From Chitinophaga deserti (GTDB lineage: Bacteria > Bacteroidota > Bacteroidia > Chitinophagales > Chitinophagaceae), in the NCBI RefSeq assembly GCF_003149455.1, contig NZ_QFFK01000004.1:496001-560000 (forward strand): a DNA stretch of 64,000 nucleotides. The letters are read 5' to 3'. The notes under the pieces are model-generated. The model searched no databases, was not told the DNA's origin, and saw only the letters and a program-made list of their open reading frames with translations. Made by a program: the position numbers and the translations under genes. The first letter of the stretch is position 1. Each line of letters begins with the position of its first letter. Positions 53,926 through 63,942 of this stretch are shown here, piece after piece.

Positions 53926-53955
53926 TTTGGTAGTATTATTCAAATGGTACTTTTG
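53926..53955 (+). promoter_or_regulatory. Promoter TTTG-N18-TACTTTTG
   Basis: TTTG at 53926-53929 and TACTTTTG at 53948-53955, both exact, 18 bp apart. The transcription start is expected near 53961, so the first ATG of the longer frame (53927) is impossible and 53978 is the start. Confidence 0.8.
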
Positions 53956-53977
53956 TAACTTATTAATAATTAGAACT

Positions 53978-55957
53978 ATGCTTTTATCCTCTTACTTATT
54001 CCCCAAAAGGAACCCCGGTTCGAAAATGTCCGTCCCGGCAATGGTTTTGGTGCTGTGCTTTTTGGTGGCAGCGGCTGGCTGCAGTAAGAAAAGCGGTCCC
54101 GGTGAACAGGCGAAAAGTCAGGAAGAGCTGCTGGCGGAGAAGCGCAAAGCCGATGCCGTTTACAACAACAGCATCACGCCCGGAGTAGGCAATGTGTATT
54201 ATGAGGAAAAACTCATCCCCAACGCTCCCAATCAGCTCGTATACAAGCTCACGTATAATGAGGATACACTGGCTGCCTATGGCAAGATCAATGGCAGCGG
54301 GCAACTGCAATATCTCACTTCCACCGTACTGGCCAAGAAAGGAAATGCAGAATTACTGGTAACGGAAATGTTCCCAGAAGTATCCAAAAGCCGGATGTAT
54401 TCCATCATCAACGGTAAAAAAGGAAAGATCGTGGTGGAGATGAACCACATCTCCCAAACCCGGGTGGCCATGTATGTGCTGGACTTTAACTGGGAAACAG
54501 GAGCTTCAACGGTGATTTCCCAAACCTATTTTGAAAACGGGAAGCAGACGGCGAATTTCAATTCCTTTAAGGAAACCGGAGAGGAAAAAGACCGGGTATA
54601 TAACTGCGATGAACCGCAGCCTTCGGATGATATGAACAAGTCGGTAGACAATACGCTGGATTACTTCCAGTGCGGTGGCCATGCGTACGACAGCTACCCT
54701 GCCCTTGCCGCCATCAAAGCCGCCATTTTAAAGAGCATTGAAGCCGTTAAGAACGCTACCCAGTACCAGAGCAGCCAGCAGGAAGTGAAAAGCATGGAAA
54801 GCAATTACAACTACCTGAATTCGATATTCAAAAGCATCAGCGGCAAGGTATCCGGGTATAAGTTCGAGAAATCGATACTGGCAGGGTATTTAAGAAGTCT
54901 GGCAGCAGAAATCGCGGAGCTGAAGGCCAAACTGAGGCCCGATGTATCGCTCAAGCCGTTTGTAGAAGCCTCTGATCTGCAATATGATGAGGTGACTGAT
55001 AATGAGATCAAACTCACCTTCACGCTGATCGACAACTCAACGGGGCTCCCCTACACCAAGAAACCCATAGGCATTGATATGGCCTTTGTGATACCCGGCA
55101 CCAGCGAAGCGGTGTATATGGAAACCAAGTTCACGAATACCGCTAACGGTTTGATCACCTTTAAACTGGACCCTACTACCCTCCCCGAATATGAAAAGTA
55201 TACCAACCTGACGGCCAGGTATGCCTTCTCCGGCGACGACTGGAACCCCAGCGCGACTCGCGACATTACCTTGAAATTCATCAAACCTAAAGTGGTAATG
55301 GCTGATGGTAGCGCCATCCCCCATCAGTTGATGTATACCTCCGGAGATAAGAAGGTATTTAAACTGGTGAATGAAGATGGCAGGGATATCGTGGTTAACT
55401 ACAACAACGTGACCCTGAATAATTCCAACGCCAAAGTGCGGTATACGATGATGAAGGGTACTTCTGATTTCGACCTTACTTTACACAATGATGAAACTAC
55501 AGACCAGATAACCCGGCTGGAGGTTGTTTACAAGAATAAGATCATCCAGGTTATTTCTGCGTACGTAATGCCTCCATGCGGATCGGCACCCACCATTACT
55601 GGCGTAACTTATGATTGTTCTCCAAGTGGTATTGCTATTAAAGTGGCGTTTAAAGCCGACGGTGCGGGCATATTACCCTACGGAGGCAGCGGGGCATGCG
55701 ATATGACGGAGACCTGTTACCCGGTGAGGTTGTATTTTTTTAGTCCGGGTGCCAGTCAGTTTGAGATTGCGGCTAACGGATACCGTGTGGAACTGGTGTC
55801 AGGTACAGTGAATGAAGGTGTAATAGCGATTTATATTGCGGGCTGTATATCAGGGAAAGGCCCCCGGGAAAGTTTAGACGCCAATTACCCCAATTATCAA
55901 TGGAAAGTGCAGGTGATGAACCGTTGTAACAAACGGAGTGCGATGGTATCTCTCTAA
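53978..55957 (+). CDS. Large lipoprotein with coiled-coil and Ig-like parts, unknown
   Basis: A 659-residue exported lipoprotein (lipobox VAAAGCSKK). After a linker with KAQSEELLAEKRK-like heptads there is a beta-rich part, then a helical segment (about 260-350) with likely coiled coil, and beta-strand blocks with Ig-like pattern in the C-terminal half. The C-terminus has six or more cysteines, e.g. PPCGSAPTITG, YDCSPSG, GACDMTETCYP. No family I recognise. Start chosen from the promoter. Confidence 0.6.
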   Translation: MLLSSYLFPKRNPGSKMSVPAMVLVLCFLVAAAGCSKKSGPGEQAKSQEELLAEKRKADAVYNNSITPGVGNVYYEEKLIPNAPNQLVYKLTYNEDTLAAYGKINGSGQLQYLTSTVLAKKGNAELLVTEMFPEVSKSRMYSIINGKKGKIVVEMNHISQTRVAMYVLDFNWETGASTVISQTYFENGKQTANFNSFKETGEEKDRVYNCDEPQPSDDMNKSVDNTLDYFQCGGHAYDSYPALAAIKAAILKSIEAVKNATQYQSSQQEVKSMESNYNYLNSIFKSISGKVSGYKFEKSILAGYLRSLAAEIAELKAKLRPDVSLKPFVEASDLQYDEVTDNEIKLTFTLIDNSTGLPYTKKPIGIDMAFVIPGTSEAVYMETKFTNTANGLITFKLDPTTLPEYEKYTNLTARYAFSGDDWNPSATRDITLKFIKPKVVMADGSAIPHQLMYTSGDKKVFKLVNEDGRDIVVNYNNVTLNNSNAKVRYTMMKGTSDFDLTLHNDETTDQITRLEVVYKNKIIQVISAYVMPPCGSAPTITGVTYDCSPSGIAIKVAFKADGAGILPYGGSGACDMTETCYPVRLYFFSPGASQFEIAANGYRVELVSGTVNEGVIAIYIAGCISGKGPRESLDANYPNYQWKVQVMNRCNKRSAMVSL

Positions 55958-55975
55958 GTAAAACATACAAAATGG

Positions 55976-56782
55976 CTACCGCAGCTTCTTACTGCGCAGG
56001 TAGCTGACAAGGGCGCCCGGGTTATCGCTTTGCATACCCTGAGCGCCCTTGCCAATTACGGCATCCCACTCATCAGGGCCTTCGGAGGAGGATTGCGCAT
56101 CCAGCCAGATGGCGATGTTATGCTTACGGGCTACCCGCAGCAGCGCTTCGTCTGTGATATTATCCAGTACAGTAACGGTTATAGTATCGAGGAAGGCTTC
56201 CATTTGGGTGGGGGTGGTGAATGTTTCGGGCAAGCTGGTCATGAGCGGCATTTGCGGGGCAATAGCTTTCCAGGCATGATATTGTTCGATCTTGTTGAGG
56301 TAAACTATTACCTGCTTCTCCATCCCGGCTGCCTGTATTTGTTTCCAGGTTTCCGCTACATCCGCTTCCTTGAAATCGAGGTAAATATGGATCTTTCCCT
56401 TTGCGGCAGCGAGGACTTCCGCAAAAGTGGGTACCTGGTATACTTTGCCGTTTTTGCTTTTGAGGGGCTGCTCCCGGAGTTGGGCCAATGTCAGCTCTGC
56501 CACCTTTCCCTGTTGGGGAGTGGTTCTGTTCACGGTGGCGTCATGCATGAGGATGAGGTGCCCGTCTTTGGTGGTGCGCAGGTCCAGCTCGGCATAGTCG
56601 GCCCCGCATTGGTAAGCGGCTTCAACGGAGGCTACCGTATTTTCCGGAACAGTAACATGGTTGCCGCGGTGGGCGATAACAACCATTTTATTTTTGCAGG
56701 CAGGGAGTTTGGGCGCTGTTGTTTGCGCCATCAACAATGTGTGGAATATCAGGGATGCTGCGGAAAGTACAAGCGTTTTCAT
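55976..56782 (-). CDS. Glycerophosphodiester phosphodiesterase
   Basis: A 268-residue exported GDPD with signal peptide (SLIFHTLLMAQT). Catalytic motifs: VVIAHRGNHVTVPENT (His), ADYAELDLRTTKDG (Glu/Asp), LILMHDATVNRTT, and SDNPGALVSYL near the end. It hydrolyses glycerophosphodiesters to sn-glycerol 3-phosphate and an alcohol; substrate range unknown. It ends 18 bp from the convergent lipoprotein stop. Confidence 0.93.
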   Translation of the reverse strand: MKTLVLSAASLIFHTLLMAQTTAPKLPACKNKMVVIAHRGNHVTVPENTVASVEAAYQCGADYAELDLRTTKDGHLILMHDATVNRTTPQQGKVAELTLAQLREQPLKSKNGKVYQVPTFAEVLAAAKGKIHIYLDFKEADVAETWKQIQAAGMEKQVIVYLNKIEQYHAWKAIAPQMPLMTSLPETFTTPTQMEAFLDTITVTVLDNITDEALLRVARKHNIAIWLDAQSSSEGPDEWDAVIGKGAQGMQSDNPGALVSYLRSKKLR

Positions 56783-57132
56783 CTGGCTGTATTTAGGGGG
56801 GTGCGGACAGGGTTTCTGTTAATATTTCCTAATAGTATAAAAAAGGTCTGGATAATCGCGGATATTTTGCATAGTATGCAGTAGAATTAACTTTTCCGGC
56901 CCGGCAATTGTAATATGTATACTATACATTAAGAATATTTCAGAAAAGCCATCTTCTTCGGGAAGATATTGGTATATCATTAAACATCCTTGCGTATTCA
57001 AAGCATGCTCAATACGCAAATAGTCCGGCTCGCTTTTCTTGCATGTTAAAATATTAAATTTCAGTACGTTTTCGGAATTAGGCTGTAAAGACCGAAATTT
57101 GAATTGTTCCGAAACGTGTAAAAGAATTCCAA
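56783..57132. other. 350-bp intergenic region with a 15-bp palindrome
   Basis: AT-rich region between the divergent GDPD and desaturase genes. It contains the palindrome ATGTATA-C-TATACAT (56915-56929), which could be an operator. I saw no clear promoter box. A 117-codon minus-strand frame (56819-57172) is open but overlaps the desaturase start and has no supporting evidence. Confidence 0.5.
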
Positions 57133-58248
57133 ATGAAAGACGGTAGAAGAGAATTGGTTCGTTTTGCACCAAAGGGTAATAACAGTTTCATTGAAATGGT
57201 ACAGGGAGAGGTAAATAACTACTTCCTTTCCAATAATATTTCTCCATATGCCACTACAGGCATGTGGGTGAAAACGGTCATCATGCTCTTTTGCTATTTT
57301 GCCCCGCTGGTTTTAATGATAACAGGTGTTGGCGCAAACAGTGTGTGGCTGTTCTGGGGCTTATGGTTCCTGATGGGATGGGGTATGATTGGTATCGGAA
57401 CTTCTGTGATGCACGACGCTAACCATGGCACCTACTCCCCTAAGAAAAACATCAACAGCTTTATCGGGTATATTCTCGAGGTTATCGGCGGCTATACAGT
57501 AAACTGGAAGATACAGCATAACATATTGCATCATACCTACACTAACATTTCCGGGCTGGATGATGATATCAACGGCACCAGATTGCTGCGGTTATCTCCC
57601 CAGCAGCCCCTGTACCGCATTCATCGTTACCAGTACCTGTATGCCTGGTGTTTGTATATGATCATGACTTTATACTGGATGACGGCAAAGGATTATATCC
57701 AGGTACTCGGTTATAAGCGGCACGATCTGCTGGTTAAGCAGAAGATATCTTTCAGGAAGGCCATCTTCCAGATCACCTGGTACAAAATGTTTTATTACAG
57801 TTATATTCTCGTACTGCCCTTGTTGTTTTCCGGACAGCCCTGGTACTTTGTACTGGTGGGTTTCCTGATAATGCATTTTACGGCCGGCCTGTTCCTCTCC
57901 TGCGTTTTCCAGCCCTCGCATATCATGCCCTCTTCTGCCTTCCAGTTACCTGTTACAGTGAACGGGGTGCATCATATGAAAGACAGCTGGGCTATTCATG
58001 AACTGGCCAATACAACAGACTTTGCCCCCCGCAACCGTTTCCTGACCTGGTTTATCGGCGGGCTGAATTTCCAGATAGAGCACCACCTGTTTACAGACAT
58101 ATGCCATGTGCATTACAGGAAAATTGCCCCCATTGTAAAATCTGTGGCAGGTAAGTTCGGTTTGCCCTACAATGTGCAGCCCACCTTCCTGAAAGCCCTG
58201 AAAATACATGCCCGGATGCTCCGGGATCTTGGGAGGAAACCGCGTTAA
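57133..58248 (+). CDS. Fatty acid desaturase (membrane, front-end type)
   Basis: A 371-residue membrane desaturase with three His boxes: HDANHG, HNILHH (in QHNILHHTYTN) and QIEHHLF. The last box with Gln places it with acyl-lipid or front-end desaturases. About four membrane helices surround them. No cytochrome b5 domain. It introduces double bonds in membrane lipids, as a cold response is possible. The palindrome upstream may regulate it. Confidence 0.92.
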   Translation: MKDGRRELVRFAPKGNNSFIEMVQGEVNNYFLSNNISPYATTGMWVKTVIMLFCYFAPLVLMITGVGANSVWLFWGLWFLMGWGMIGIGTSVMHDANHGTYSPKKNINSFIGYILEVIGGYTVNWKIQHNILHHTYTNISGLDDDINGTRLLRLSPQQPLYRIHRYQYLYAWCLYMIMTLYWMTAKDYIQVLGYKRHDLLVKQKISFRKAIFQITWYKMFYYSYILVLPLLFSGQPWYFVLVGFLIMHFTAGLFLSCVFQPSHIMPSSAFQLPVTVNGVHHMKDSWAIHELANTTDFAPRNRFLTWFIGGLNFQIEHHLFTDICHVHYRKIAPIVKSVAGKFGLPYNVQPTFLKALKIHARMLRDLGRKPR

Positions 58249-58274
58249 TACAAGCAAAAAACTTAAACAAATAA

Positions 58275-58302
58275 AAAAAGGTGCGGATTATCGCACCTTT
58301 TT
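58275..58302. terminator. Bidirectional terminator between desaturase and AAA ATPase
   Basis: AAAAAGGTGCG and CGCACCTTTTT pair over 11 bp around a 6-base loop. A and T tracts on both sides serve both strands. Confidence 0.9.
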
Positions 58303-58329
58303 GCATTGTATTCGTTCAGGTATAGGCTA

Positions 58330-59070
58330 TTATGCCGGCAATTGCTCCTGCAACTCCTGCTGCAGCGCCCGCTCCTTTTCCAGTTTGGTAATCAGTAAAG
58401 ACTTAATCACCGTAAAGCAATAATCCCGCGCTTCTGCGAATGAAATACCATAGCTGCGTTCGATATCCCGGATATCTTCCGGGAAACGGGATAGCAGCTG
58501 GTCGTAGTAATTATCCAGCACTTCATTAGATGGCATCTGGAAATCCACCTTCACCTGGAACCTCCGGAGCAGCGCTTCATCAATCACCTCCGGGTGGTTA
58601 GTGGCGCAGATCAGTAACGACTTTTCAGGGTAATAATCGATGAGCTGAATGAGGGTATTTACGAGGCGGCGCATCTCTCCTACGTCTTTATCGTCTGTAC
58701 GGGCCTTGCCGATCTGGTCGAATTCATCGAGGAAGAGCACCGCATTTTCGCGGGCTGCTTTGTCGAACACCAGCTTTAAGTGCTGGGATGTTTCACCAAT
58801 ACGGGCGCTTACGATATTGCTGAGGTTCAGAATGAAAATGCTTTTGTGGAGGGCGTTGGCCAGCGCCTTGGCCGTCATGGTTTTGCCGCAGCCGGAAGCA
58901 CCGTGCAGCAGCAGCTTATTGTTAACGGGCAGGCCGTACTTGTGCAGCTCGGCTATGAATTGGTGTTCCCTGATGAGCTGAAGGCACATCTTCCTGCTGC
59001 TGTCGTCCAGGAAAATGCTCTCCAATTGCACTTGTTCCCTGTCTTGAATAACCAGATCCATTACGTTCAT
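58330..59070 (-). CDS. Stand-alone AAA ATPase
   Basis: A 246-residue AAA-type ATPase: Walker A GASGCGKT, Walker B AVLFLDEFD, sensor ATNHPE and arginine finger region LLRRFQV. The rest resembles SpoVK/ClpX-like minimal AAA domains. I chose the ATG at 59070; the longer frame begins at a TTG. Members of this form often pair with a neighbour as a remodelling machine, but no partner is obvious here. Role unknown. Confidence 0.85.
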   Translation of the reverse strand: MNVMDLVIQDREQVQLESIFLDDSSRKMCLQLIREHQFIAELHKYGLPVNNKLLLHGASGCGKTMTAKALANALHKSIFILNLSNIVSARIGETSQHLKLVFDKAARENAVLFLDEFDQIGKARTDDKDVGEMRRLVNTLIQLIDYYPEKSLLICATNHPEVIDEALLRRFQVKVDFQMPSNEVLDNYYDQLLSRFPEDIRDIERSYGISFAEARDYCFTVIKSLLITKLEKERALQQELQEQLPA

Positions 59071-59272
59071 AGCCTGCAAAATTCGGAAAATATATTGATT
59101 GGGGAATTATTTCATTCCCGCACACTTTCCTGTCCGGAACCGGACATATTTACCCGTATTTACAATGTTAAACTACAGATATACAAAGCGTTATATTGCT
59201 GGCATAGCCCTTGCGCTCCTCCTTTCGTAGTTATCAGTGCTGTAGATGCTCCCTTCACCTAAACCGGCTGGC

Positions 59273-61645
59273 ATGTTTTATAATTACCTCCTGATGGCAT
59301 GGCGCTCCATGATAAACGACCGCCAGTTTTCCCTGCTCAACCTGCTGGGCCTTTCCACCGGACTGGCCTGCGCTTTACTGATCTGGCTCTGGACTGTAGA
59401 CGAGCTGTCGGCAGACCGCTTCCACACCCACAACGCCCGTTTGTACCAGGTAATGCAGAACGTACGCCACGAGAACGGTATAGAAACTACCCCCAATACG
59501 CCGGGCCCGCTGGCTGCCGCGCTGAAAGCAGGCTTTCCCGAGGTGGAAGATGCAGCCACGGTGGTAACACCATCCTGGTTCTCTGCAAAGGCGGTGATTG
59601 CCCAGGGCGATGCCCGCATGAAAGCCAGCGCACAGTTTGCCAGTGCCTCGTATTTTAAGATGTTCTCCTACCCCATTCTACAAGGCGATGCAGCGCGGAT
59701 ATTCAGTGGTACCCGCGCCATCGCTATATCCGACGAACTGGCGGCACGCCTGTTTCCCGGTGTAGACCCCGTTGGCCGCGTGGCCGACTTCCAGCTCAAT
59801 GAATTTGGCGGCCAATATGAGATAGCCGCGGTGTTCGCACAAACGAAACATGCCAATTCCCAACCGTTCGATATACTGCTCAACTACGACCTGTTCCTCG
59901 AAAAGCGCCCTGCCATGAAGGACTGGGGCAACAGTGACCCCGCTACCTATGTATTGCTGCGGAAAGACGCTAATACTACGGCCTTCAACGAAAAGCTGGG
60001 CAACTTCTTCCGGGAGCGGGAACAATCAGACGGGCGTACCTTGTTTGCCCGGCGCTATGCCGATCAATACCTGTATGGCCAATACCAGAACGGTGTGCAG
60101 GAAGGCGGGCGTATCGCTTATGTAAGATTGTTTACGCTGGTGGCGGTGTTCATCCTCATCATTGCCTGTATCAATTTCATGAACCTCTCTACCGCCAGGG
60201 CTGCCAGAAGATTAAAAGAAACCGGCATCCGTAAGGCGGCGGGTGCTACGCGCGGGCACCTCGTGCTGCAGCACCTCAGCGAATCGTTGCTCATGAGCTG
60301 CTGCGCGTTGTTGCTGGCCCTGTTGTTCATCTGGCTATTGCTGCCGGTATTTAACCAGTTTACCGGTAAAAGCCTGGAACTGAAGCCTGAGCTGCCGCTT
60401 GTGTTGACGCTTATCTCCATAGCACTGATCACCGGTTTGCTGGCAGGCAGCTATCCCGCGTTGTACATCTCCCGGTTTCGTCCGGCCATGGCATTAAAAG
60501 GGATATTCGTAGCGGGTAGTAACGAGGCCCGGGTGCGGAAAGGACTGGTCATCTTCCAGTTTGCACTGTCTGTGGCGGCTATCTGCGCAGCACTCGTCAT
60601 CTACCGCCAGGTGCATTATATCCAGAACAAACACCTGGGGTACGACCGCCGCCACATCCTTCACTTTGAAATCCCCCTTGAATTCGACTCCGCAAAACTG
60701 GCCGGCGCGGAAAGCTTCCTGCACGAGCTGCGGCAGCTGCCCGGTGTTACCAGCGCATCCAGCTACGGGCATAACCTGCTGGGGCAGCACGGTGAAGTGG
60801 GCGATCTCCAATGGCCGGGGAAGCCTGCGGGTAAGGGCGTGAACCTCGCCAATCTGGAAGTGGGCTTTCATTTCCTGCAAACTACGGGCATCCGCCTGAA
60901 AGCCGGGCGCTACATGTCTGAGAACGCCAATGCACAACGGGAAATCATTTTAAATGAGACGGCCACCCGGCAAATGGGCCTGAAAGACCCCATAGGTAAA
61001 ACGGTCAGGCTCTGGGACCAGGACCGCCAGATTGTGGGCATTGCGGCCGACTTCAACTTCGAATCCCTCTACAACAACGTAGGTCCGTGCTTCTTCCAGA
61101 CATATCCCGTAATGCCCAACATCATCGTGAAACTGGATAATACAGATCAGCCCGCTACCATAGAGGCCATCAGGCAGAAATACGATACCTTCTTCAAAGG
61201 ACTGGTGTTCGACTTCCGTTATATGAACGACGAGTACCAGGCCATGTATGCCTCTGAGCAACAGGTGGCGGTATTATCCCGCTACTTTACCGGTCTTGCC
61301 ATCCTCATATCCTGCCTCGGACTATTCGGTCTTGCAGCGTTCACTGCCCAGAAAAGACAGAAAGAGATCGGCATCAGAAAAGTACTGGGCGCCACTGTGA
61401 GCGGCGTAGTGCTATTATTATTGAAAGACTTCCTCAAACTCTTACTCATAGCGGCCCTCATTGCCTTCCCGATCGTATGGTATATTATGCGCGACTGGCT
61501 GGATGATTTCGCGTACCGCGTGCGCTTCGGCGTGGATGTGTTCCTCATTGCAGGCGGAACGATGGTGTTGATTACGTTACTCACTATCAGCTTCCAGTCG
61601 GTAAAAGCCGCGCTGGCCAACCCTGTAAACTCCCTGAAGCAATAA
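59273..61645 (+). CDS. ABC transporter permease, MacB/FtsX type
   Basis: A 790-residue permease with two periplasmic MacB-type domains and two FtsX modules. N-terminal helix (LLGLSTGLACALLIWLW), first periplasmic domain with ADRFHTHNARLYQVM, FtsX block LVAVFILIIACINFMNLSTA, ETGIRKAAGATRG, then a second domain with NETATRQMGLKDPIGKTVRLW and a second FtsX block GIRKVLGATVSGVVLLL. I chose the ATG at 59273; the longer frame (59246) adds nine unrelated residues. Usually works with an MacB-like ATPase and a membrane fusion protein, none of which is in this window. Confidence 0.92.
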   Translation: MFYNYLLMAWRSMINDRQFSLLNLLGLSTGLACALLIWLWTVDELSADRFHTHNARLYQVMQNVRHENGIETTPNTPGPLAAALKAGFPEVEDAATVVTPSWFSAKAVIAQGDARMKASAQFASASYFKMFSYPILQGDAARIFSGTRAIAISDELAARLFPGVDPVGRVADFQLNEFGGQYEIAAVFAQTKHANSQPFDILLNYDLFLEKRPAMKDWGNSDPATYVLLRKDANTTAFNEKLGNFFREREQSDGRTLFARRYADQYLYGQYQNGVQEGGRIAYVRLFTLVAVFILIIACINFMNLSTARAARRLKETGIRKAAGATRGHLVLQHLSESLLMSCCALLLALLFIWLLLPVFNQFTGKSLELKPELPLVLTLISIALITGLLAGSYPALYISRFRPAMALKGIFVAGSNEARVRKGLVIFQFALSVAAICAALVIYRQVHYIQNKHLGYDRRHILHFEIPLEFDSAKLAGAESFLHELRQLPGVTSASSYGHNLLGQHGEVGDLQWPGKPAGKGVNLANLEVGFHFLQTTGIRLKAGRYMSENANAQREIILNETATRQMGLKDPIGKTVRLWDQDRQIVGIAADFNFESLYNNVGPCFFQTYPVMPNIIVKLDNTDQPATIEAIRQKYDTFFKGLVFDFRYMNDEYQAMYASEQQVAVLSRYFTGLAILISCLGLFGLAAFTAQKRQKEIGIRKVLGATVSGVVLLLLKDFLKLLLIAALIAFPIVWYIMRDWLDDFAYRVRFGVDVFLIAGGTMVLITLLTISFQSVKAALANPVNSLKQ

Positions 61646-61650
61646 AAAGT

Positions 61651-61684
61651 AAAGCAGCTTCAATCTTTCGACTGAAACTGCTTT
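61651..61684 (+). terminator. Terminator after the permease gene
   Basis: AAAGCAG-C-TTCA with TGAA-A-CTGCTTT, one mismatch, followed by TTTTT. It may also serve the convergent TonB-receptor gene, since the stem is palindromic. Confidence 0.7.
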
Positions 61685-61704
61685 TTCGCTTTTATCAGAT
61701 GCTG

Positions 61705-63942
61705 TTACTTAATGGAATACCTGATACCGATATAAAACTCCCTCCCTCTCGTAGGCCCCCAAACCGACGACAGATCGAAGTGCGGCCCGAAAGGATTCTC
61801 TGCATTGATAATGGGATTAGGCTGACGGTAGTTGCCGATGTTCTCGCATCCTGCATAAAACTCCAGCGTATTCAGCCGGAAGGTTCCCTGCATGTTCACC
61901 GTGGTATACGGATTAGAGGCTGAAGGCCTGCGGTATGGTTCCGGATTGCTTTCTGTGGAAGGCAGCCGCATCTTGTCGAACCAATGCGCATTTACATCTG
62001 CCTGCCATTTGTTGTTACGCGTGCGGTAAGAAACGGCAGACATGAGCCGGTTACGCGGATTGAAAGGCAGCGCCACTTTCGCGCCGTTTTCTTTCCGGTA
62101 TACATCGAGGTAATTATAGGCGGCCCTTACTTCCAGCTGCTGCTGGAACACGAACAGCGCATCCACCTGCACCCCATTGGATCGGGACACACCATCGAAG
62201 TTGCGGATGATGATTTTTGAGGGATCCATATCATAGTCCGGGAAGAACTGGTTTTGGAATCGCGTTTGATAAAAGTCTGCGCTCACCGTTCCTTTGGTGA
62301 TGCCTTTCTCAAAGCGCCAGGTATGGCTTACACCCCAGTTCATGGCTTCTTCCGGCCGCAGGGCTTCTGTGAATACGATGTTGCGTGAGCTGGTGAGAAT
62401 GACGGGCTGTTCACTGAAAAGGTTCACCTGCCGCCAGCCAGTGCCTGCCGATGCACGGAAGGTATGGTTGGGATGGAAAGCATATTTCATCATAGCACGC
62501 GGCGTGAAATACCAGCCTTCCTGCTGGTGGCGGTCCATTCGCGCGCCGGTGATCAGCACCACCTTATTATCAGCCCAGTTGAACATATTCTCTGCGAATA
62601 CTCCGGGAACACGTAACTGTGTAAAGTATTTGCCTGCGTAGGTTTTGGAAGGATCTGCCACTGTAAACCGGATATCTTCCTTCACATCCTGATAACGGTA
62701 GCTGACGCCGTATTTCAGGAGGTGCTTGCTCCAGTTTAGTTCGTGCTGCAGGTTGATGTAAGCCATCTCCTGTCTGCCGGTATAGGCCAGCGTGCCGAAC
62801 CATGCATTCTGTTGGTGGATGGAGCCGGAAGTGGCCAGTGCTATGGCGTGCTTGTCAGAGATCCGGTAGTTCAGTTTGGCGTAGGCTTCGGGTTGGTTGA
62901 AGGTGACGTACTGGCCGTAGACCGTTCCGCTGCCTTTATCACCATTACCCTGGTAGGCCTTTTGTCCGCCGATGCGCTGCTCGTTCACGAATCGCAGGCC
63001 GAACTGGGCGCTGAGCCCCACTTCTGCATCGTTGCCATACTTCCATTTGTTATAGGCCATGTAGCGGGTGAGCAGTGGCAGGTCGAGGAAGCCGTCTTTG
63101 TTACCATCGATACGTGCGGAAGGCTGCACGGAATGCAGTGCCAGCAGTGTATGCCATTTTTTGCTTTTCCCTACGGCTGTGGCTGCGCTGGCGTTGAGGT
63201 GTTTTTCCCCGAAGCTGTTGATATAGGCGTTCAGGTGAAGTTTGTTCGCCTTATCGGGGTGCCGAGTGTCGAGATTGATCTGGCCGCTGATGCTTTCGTA
63301 GCCCTGCAGCACCGATGTTGTGCCTTTAGACACGTAGATGTTCTCCACCACCGTACCTGGATAGGTGCTGATGCCATAGGTGTACGTGAGGCCCTGAATC
63401 ATGGGAAGCCCGTCGATAAGGACCTGATTGTACACGCCGGACAGTCCGAGGATACGCAGCTCCTGGGAGTTGGTGACGATGTTGGTGGTTTGCGGCTGCA
63501 CGCTGGCCGTGGTGCCGAAACAGCCGGCAAGGTCGCAGCAGGCTGCTTTGCTCAGCTCCTGCTGGTTGATGACTTCCAGCTTATTAACGGATGTGCCGGA
63601 GATAAAAGCCCCGCGGCGGTCGGTGACCGTTACGCCCGTGAGATCGGTAGCTGCCCGTTTGAGGGTAATGCTCAGGTAGGTGCGCCCGTCCCACACGATG
63701 GTATCGCTCCGGTAGCCGGAAAACGATGCCACGATCCGTTTATCGGATGCTGTGGTGGCCTGCAGTTCGTAGACGCCGTTCTCATTCACGGTGGCAACGG
63801 TGCCACCGGTGATCCACTGAACGGTACCTCCGGGCAGGATTTCCCTGCCATCGCCCGTTTCACCAAATAGTTTGCCTTTGATGGTTTGGGCGTGGAGGGT
63901 TCCGGTAAGCAGGAGCAGCGGTAATAATGCGCGTAGTATCAT
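61705..63942 (-). CDS. TonB-dependent receptor with carboxypeptidase-like domain
   Basis: A 745-residue outer-membrane receptor. Signal peptide (LLLTGTLHAQT), one carboxypeptidase regulatory-like domain (about 20-105), plug with ELSKAACCDLAGCFG and LRILGLSGVYNQVLIDG, GTTSVLQGYESISGQINL, then a barrel ending in YIGIRYSIK. The Cys cluster CCDLAGC in the plug is typical of a subgroup found near heavy-metal-associated genes, so a metal or metal-chelator ligand is possible. The start ATG overlaps the TGA stop of the gene before it (ATGA). Confidence 0.9.
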   Translation of the reverse strand: MILRALLPLLLLTGTLHAQTIKGKLFGETGDGREILPGGTVQWITGGTVATVNENGVYELQATTASDKRIVASFSGYRSDTIVWDGRTYLSITLKRAATDLTGVTVTDRRGAFISGTSVNKLEVINQQELSKAACCDLAGCFGTTASVQPQTTNIVTNSQELRILGLSGVYNQVLIDGLPMIQGLTYTYGISTYPGTVVENIYVSKGTTSVLQGYESISGQINLDTRHPDKANKLHLNAYINSFGEKHLNASAATAVGKSKKWHTLLALHSVQPSARIDGNKDGFLDLPLLTRYMAYNKWKYGNDAEVGLSAQFGLRFVNEQRIGGQKAYQGNGDKGSGTVYGQYVTFNQPEAYAKLNYRISDKHAIALATSGSIHQQNAWFGTLAYTGRQEMAYINLQHELNWSKHLLKYGVSYRYQDVKEDIRFTVADPSKTYAGKYFTQLRVPGVFAENMFNWADNKVVLITGARMDRHQQEGWYFTPRAMMKYAFHPNHTFRASAGTGWRQVNLFSEQPVILTSSRNIVFTEALRPEEAMNWGVSHTWRFEKGITKGTVSADFYQTRFQNQFFPDYDMDPSKIIIRNFDGVSRSNGVQVDALFVFQQQLEVRAAYNYLDVYRKENGAKVALPFNPRNRLMSAVSYRTRNNKWQADVNAHWFDKMRLPSTESNPEPYRRPSASNPYTTVNMQGTFRLNTLEFYAGCENIGNYRQPNPIINAENPFGPHFDLSSVWGPTRGREFYIGIRYSIK

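Noticed and set aside
56819..57172. A 117-codon minus-strand frame in the GDPD/desaturase gap
   Set aside because: It overlaps the desaturase start, has no recognisable domain or promoter, and the region is AT-rich, where open frames occur by chance.
62743..63870. A long (375-codon) plus-strand frame opposite the TonB-dependent receptor
   Set aside because: It is antisense to a receptor with clear plug and barrel motifs; its own translation has no domain and fits a GC-driven shadow frame.
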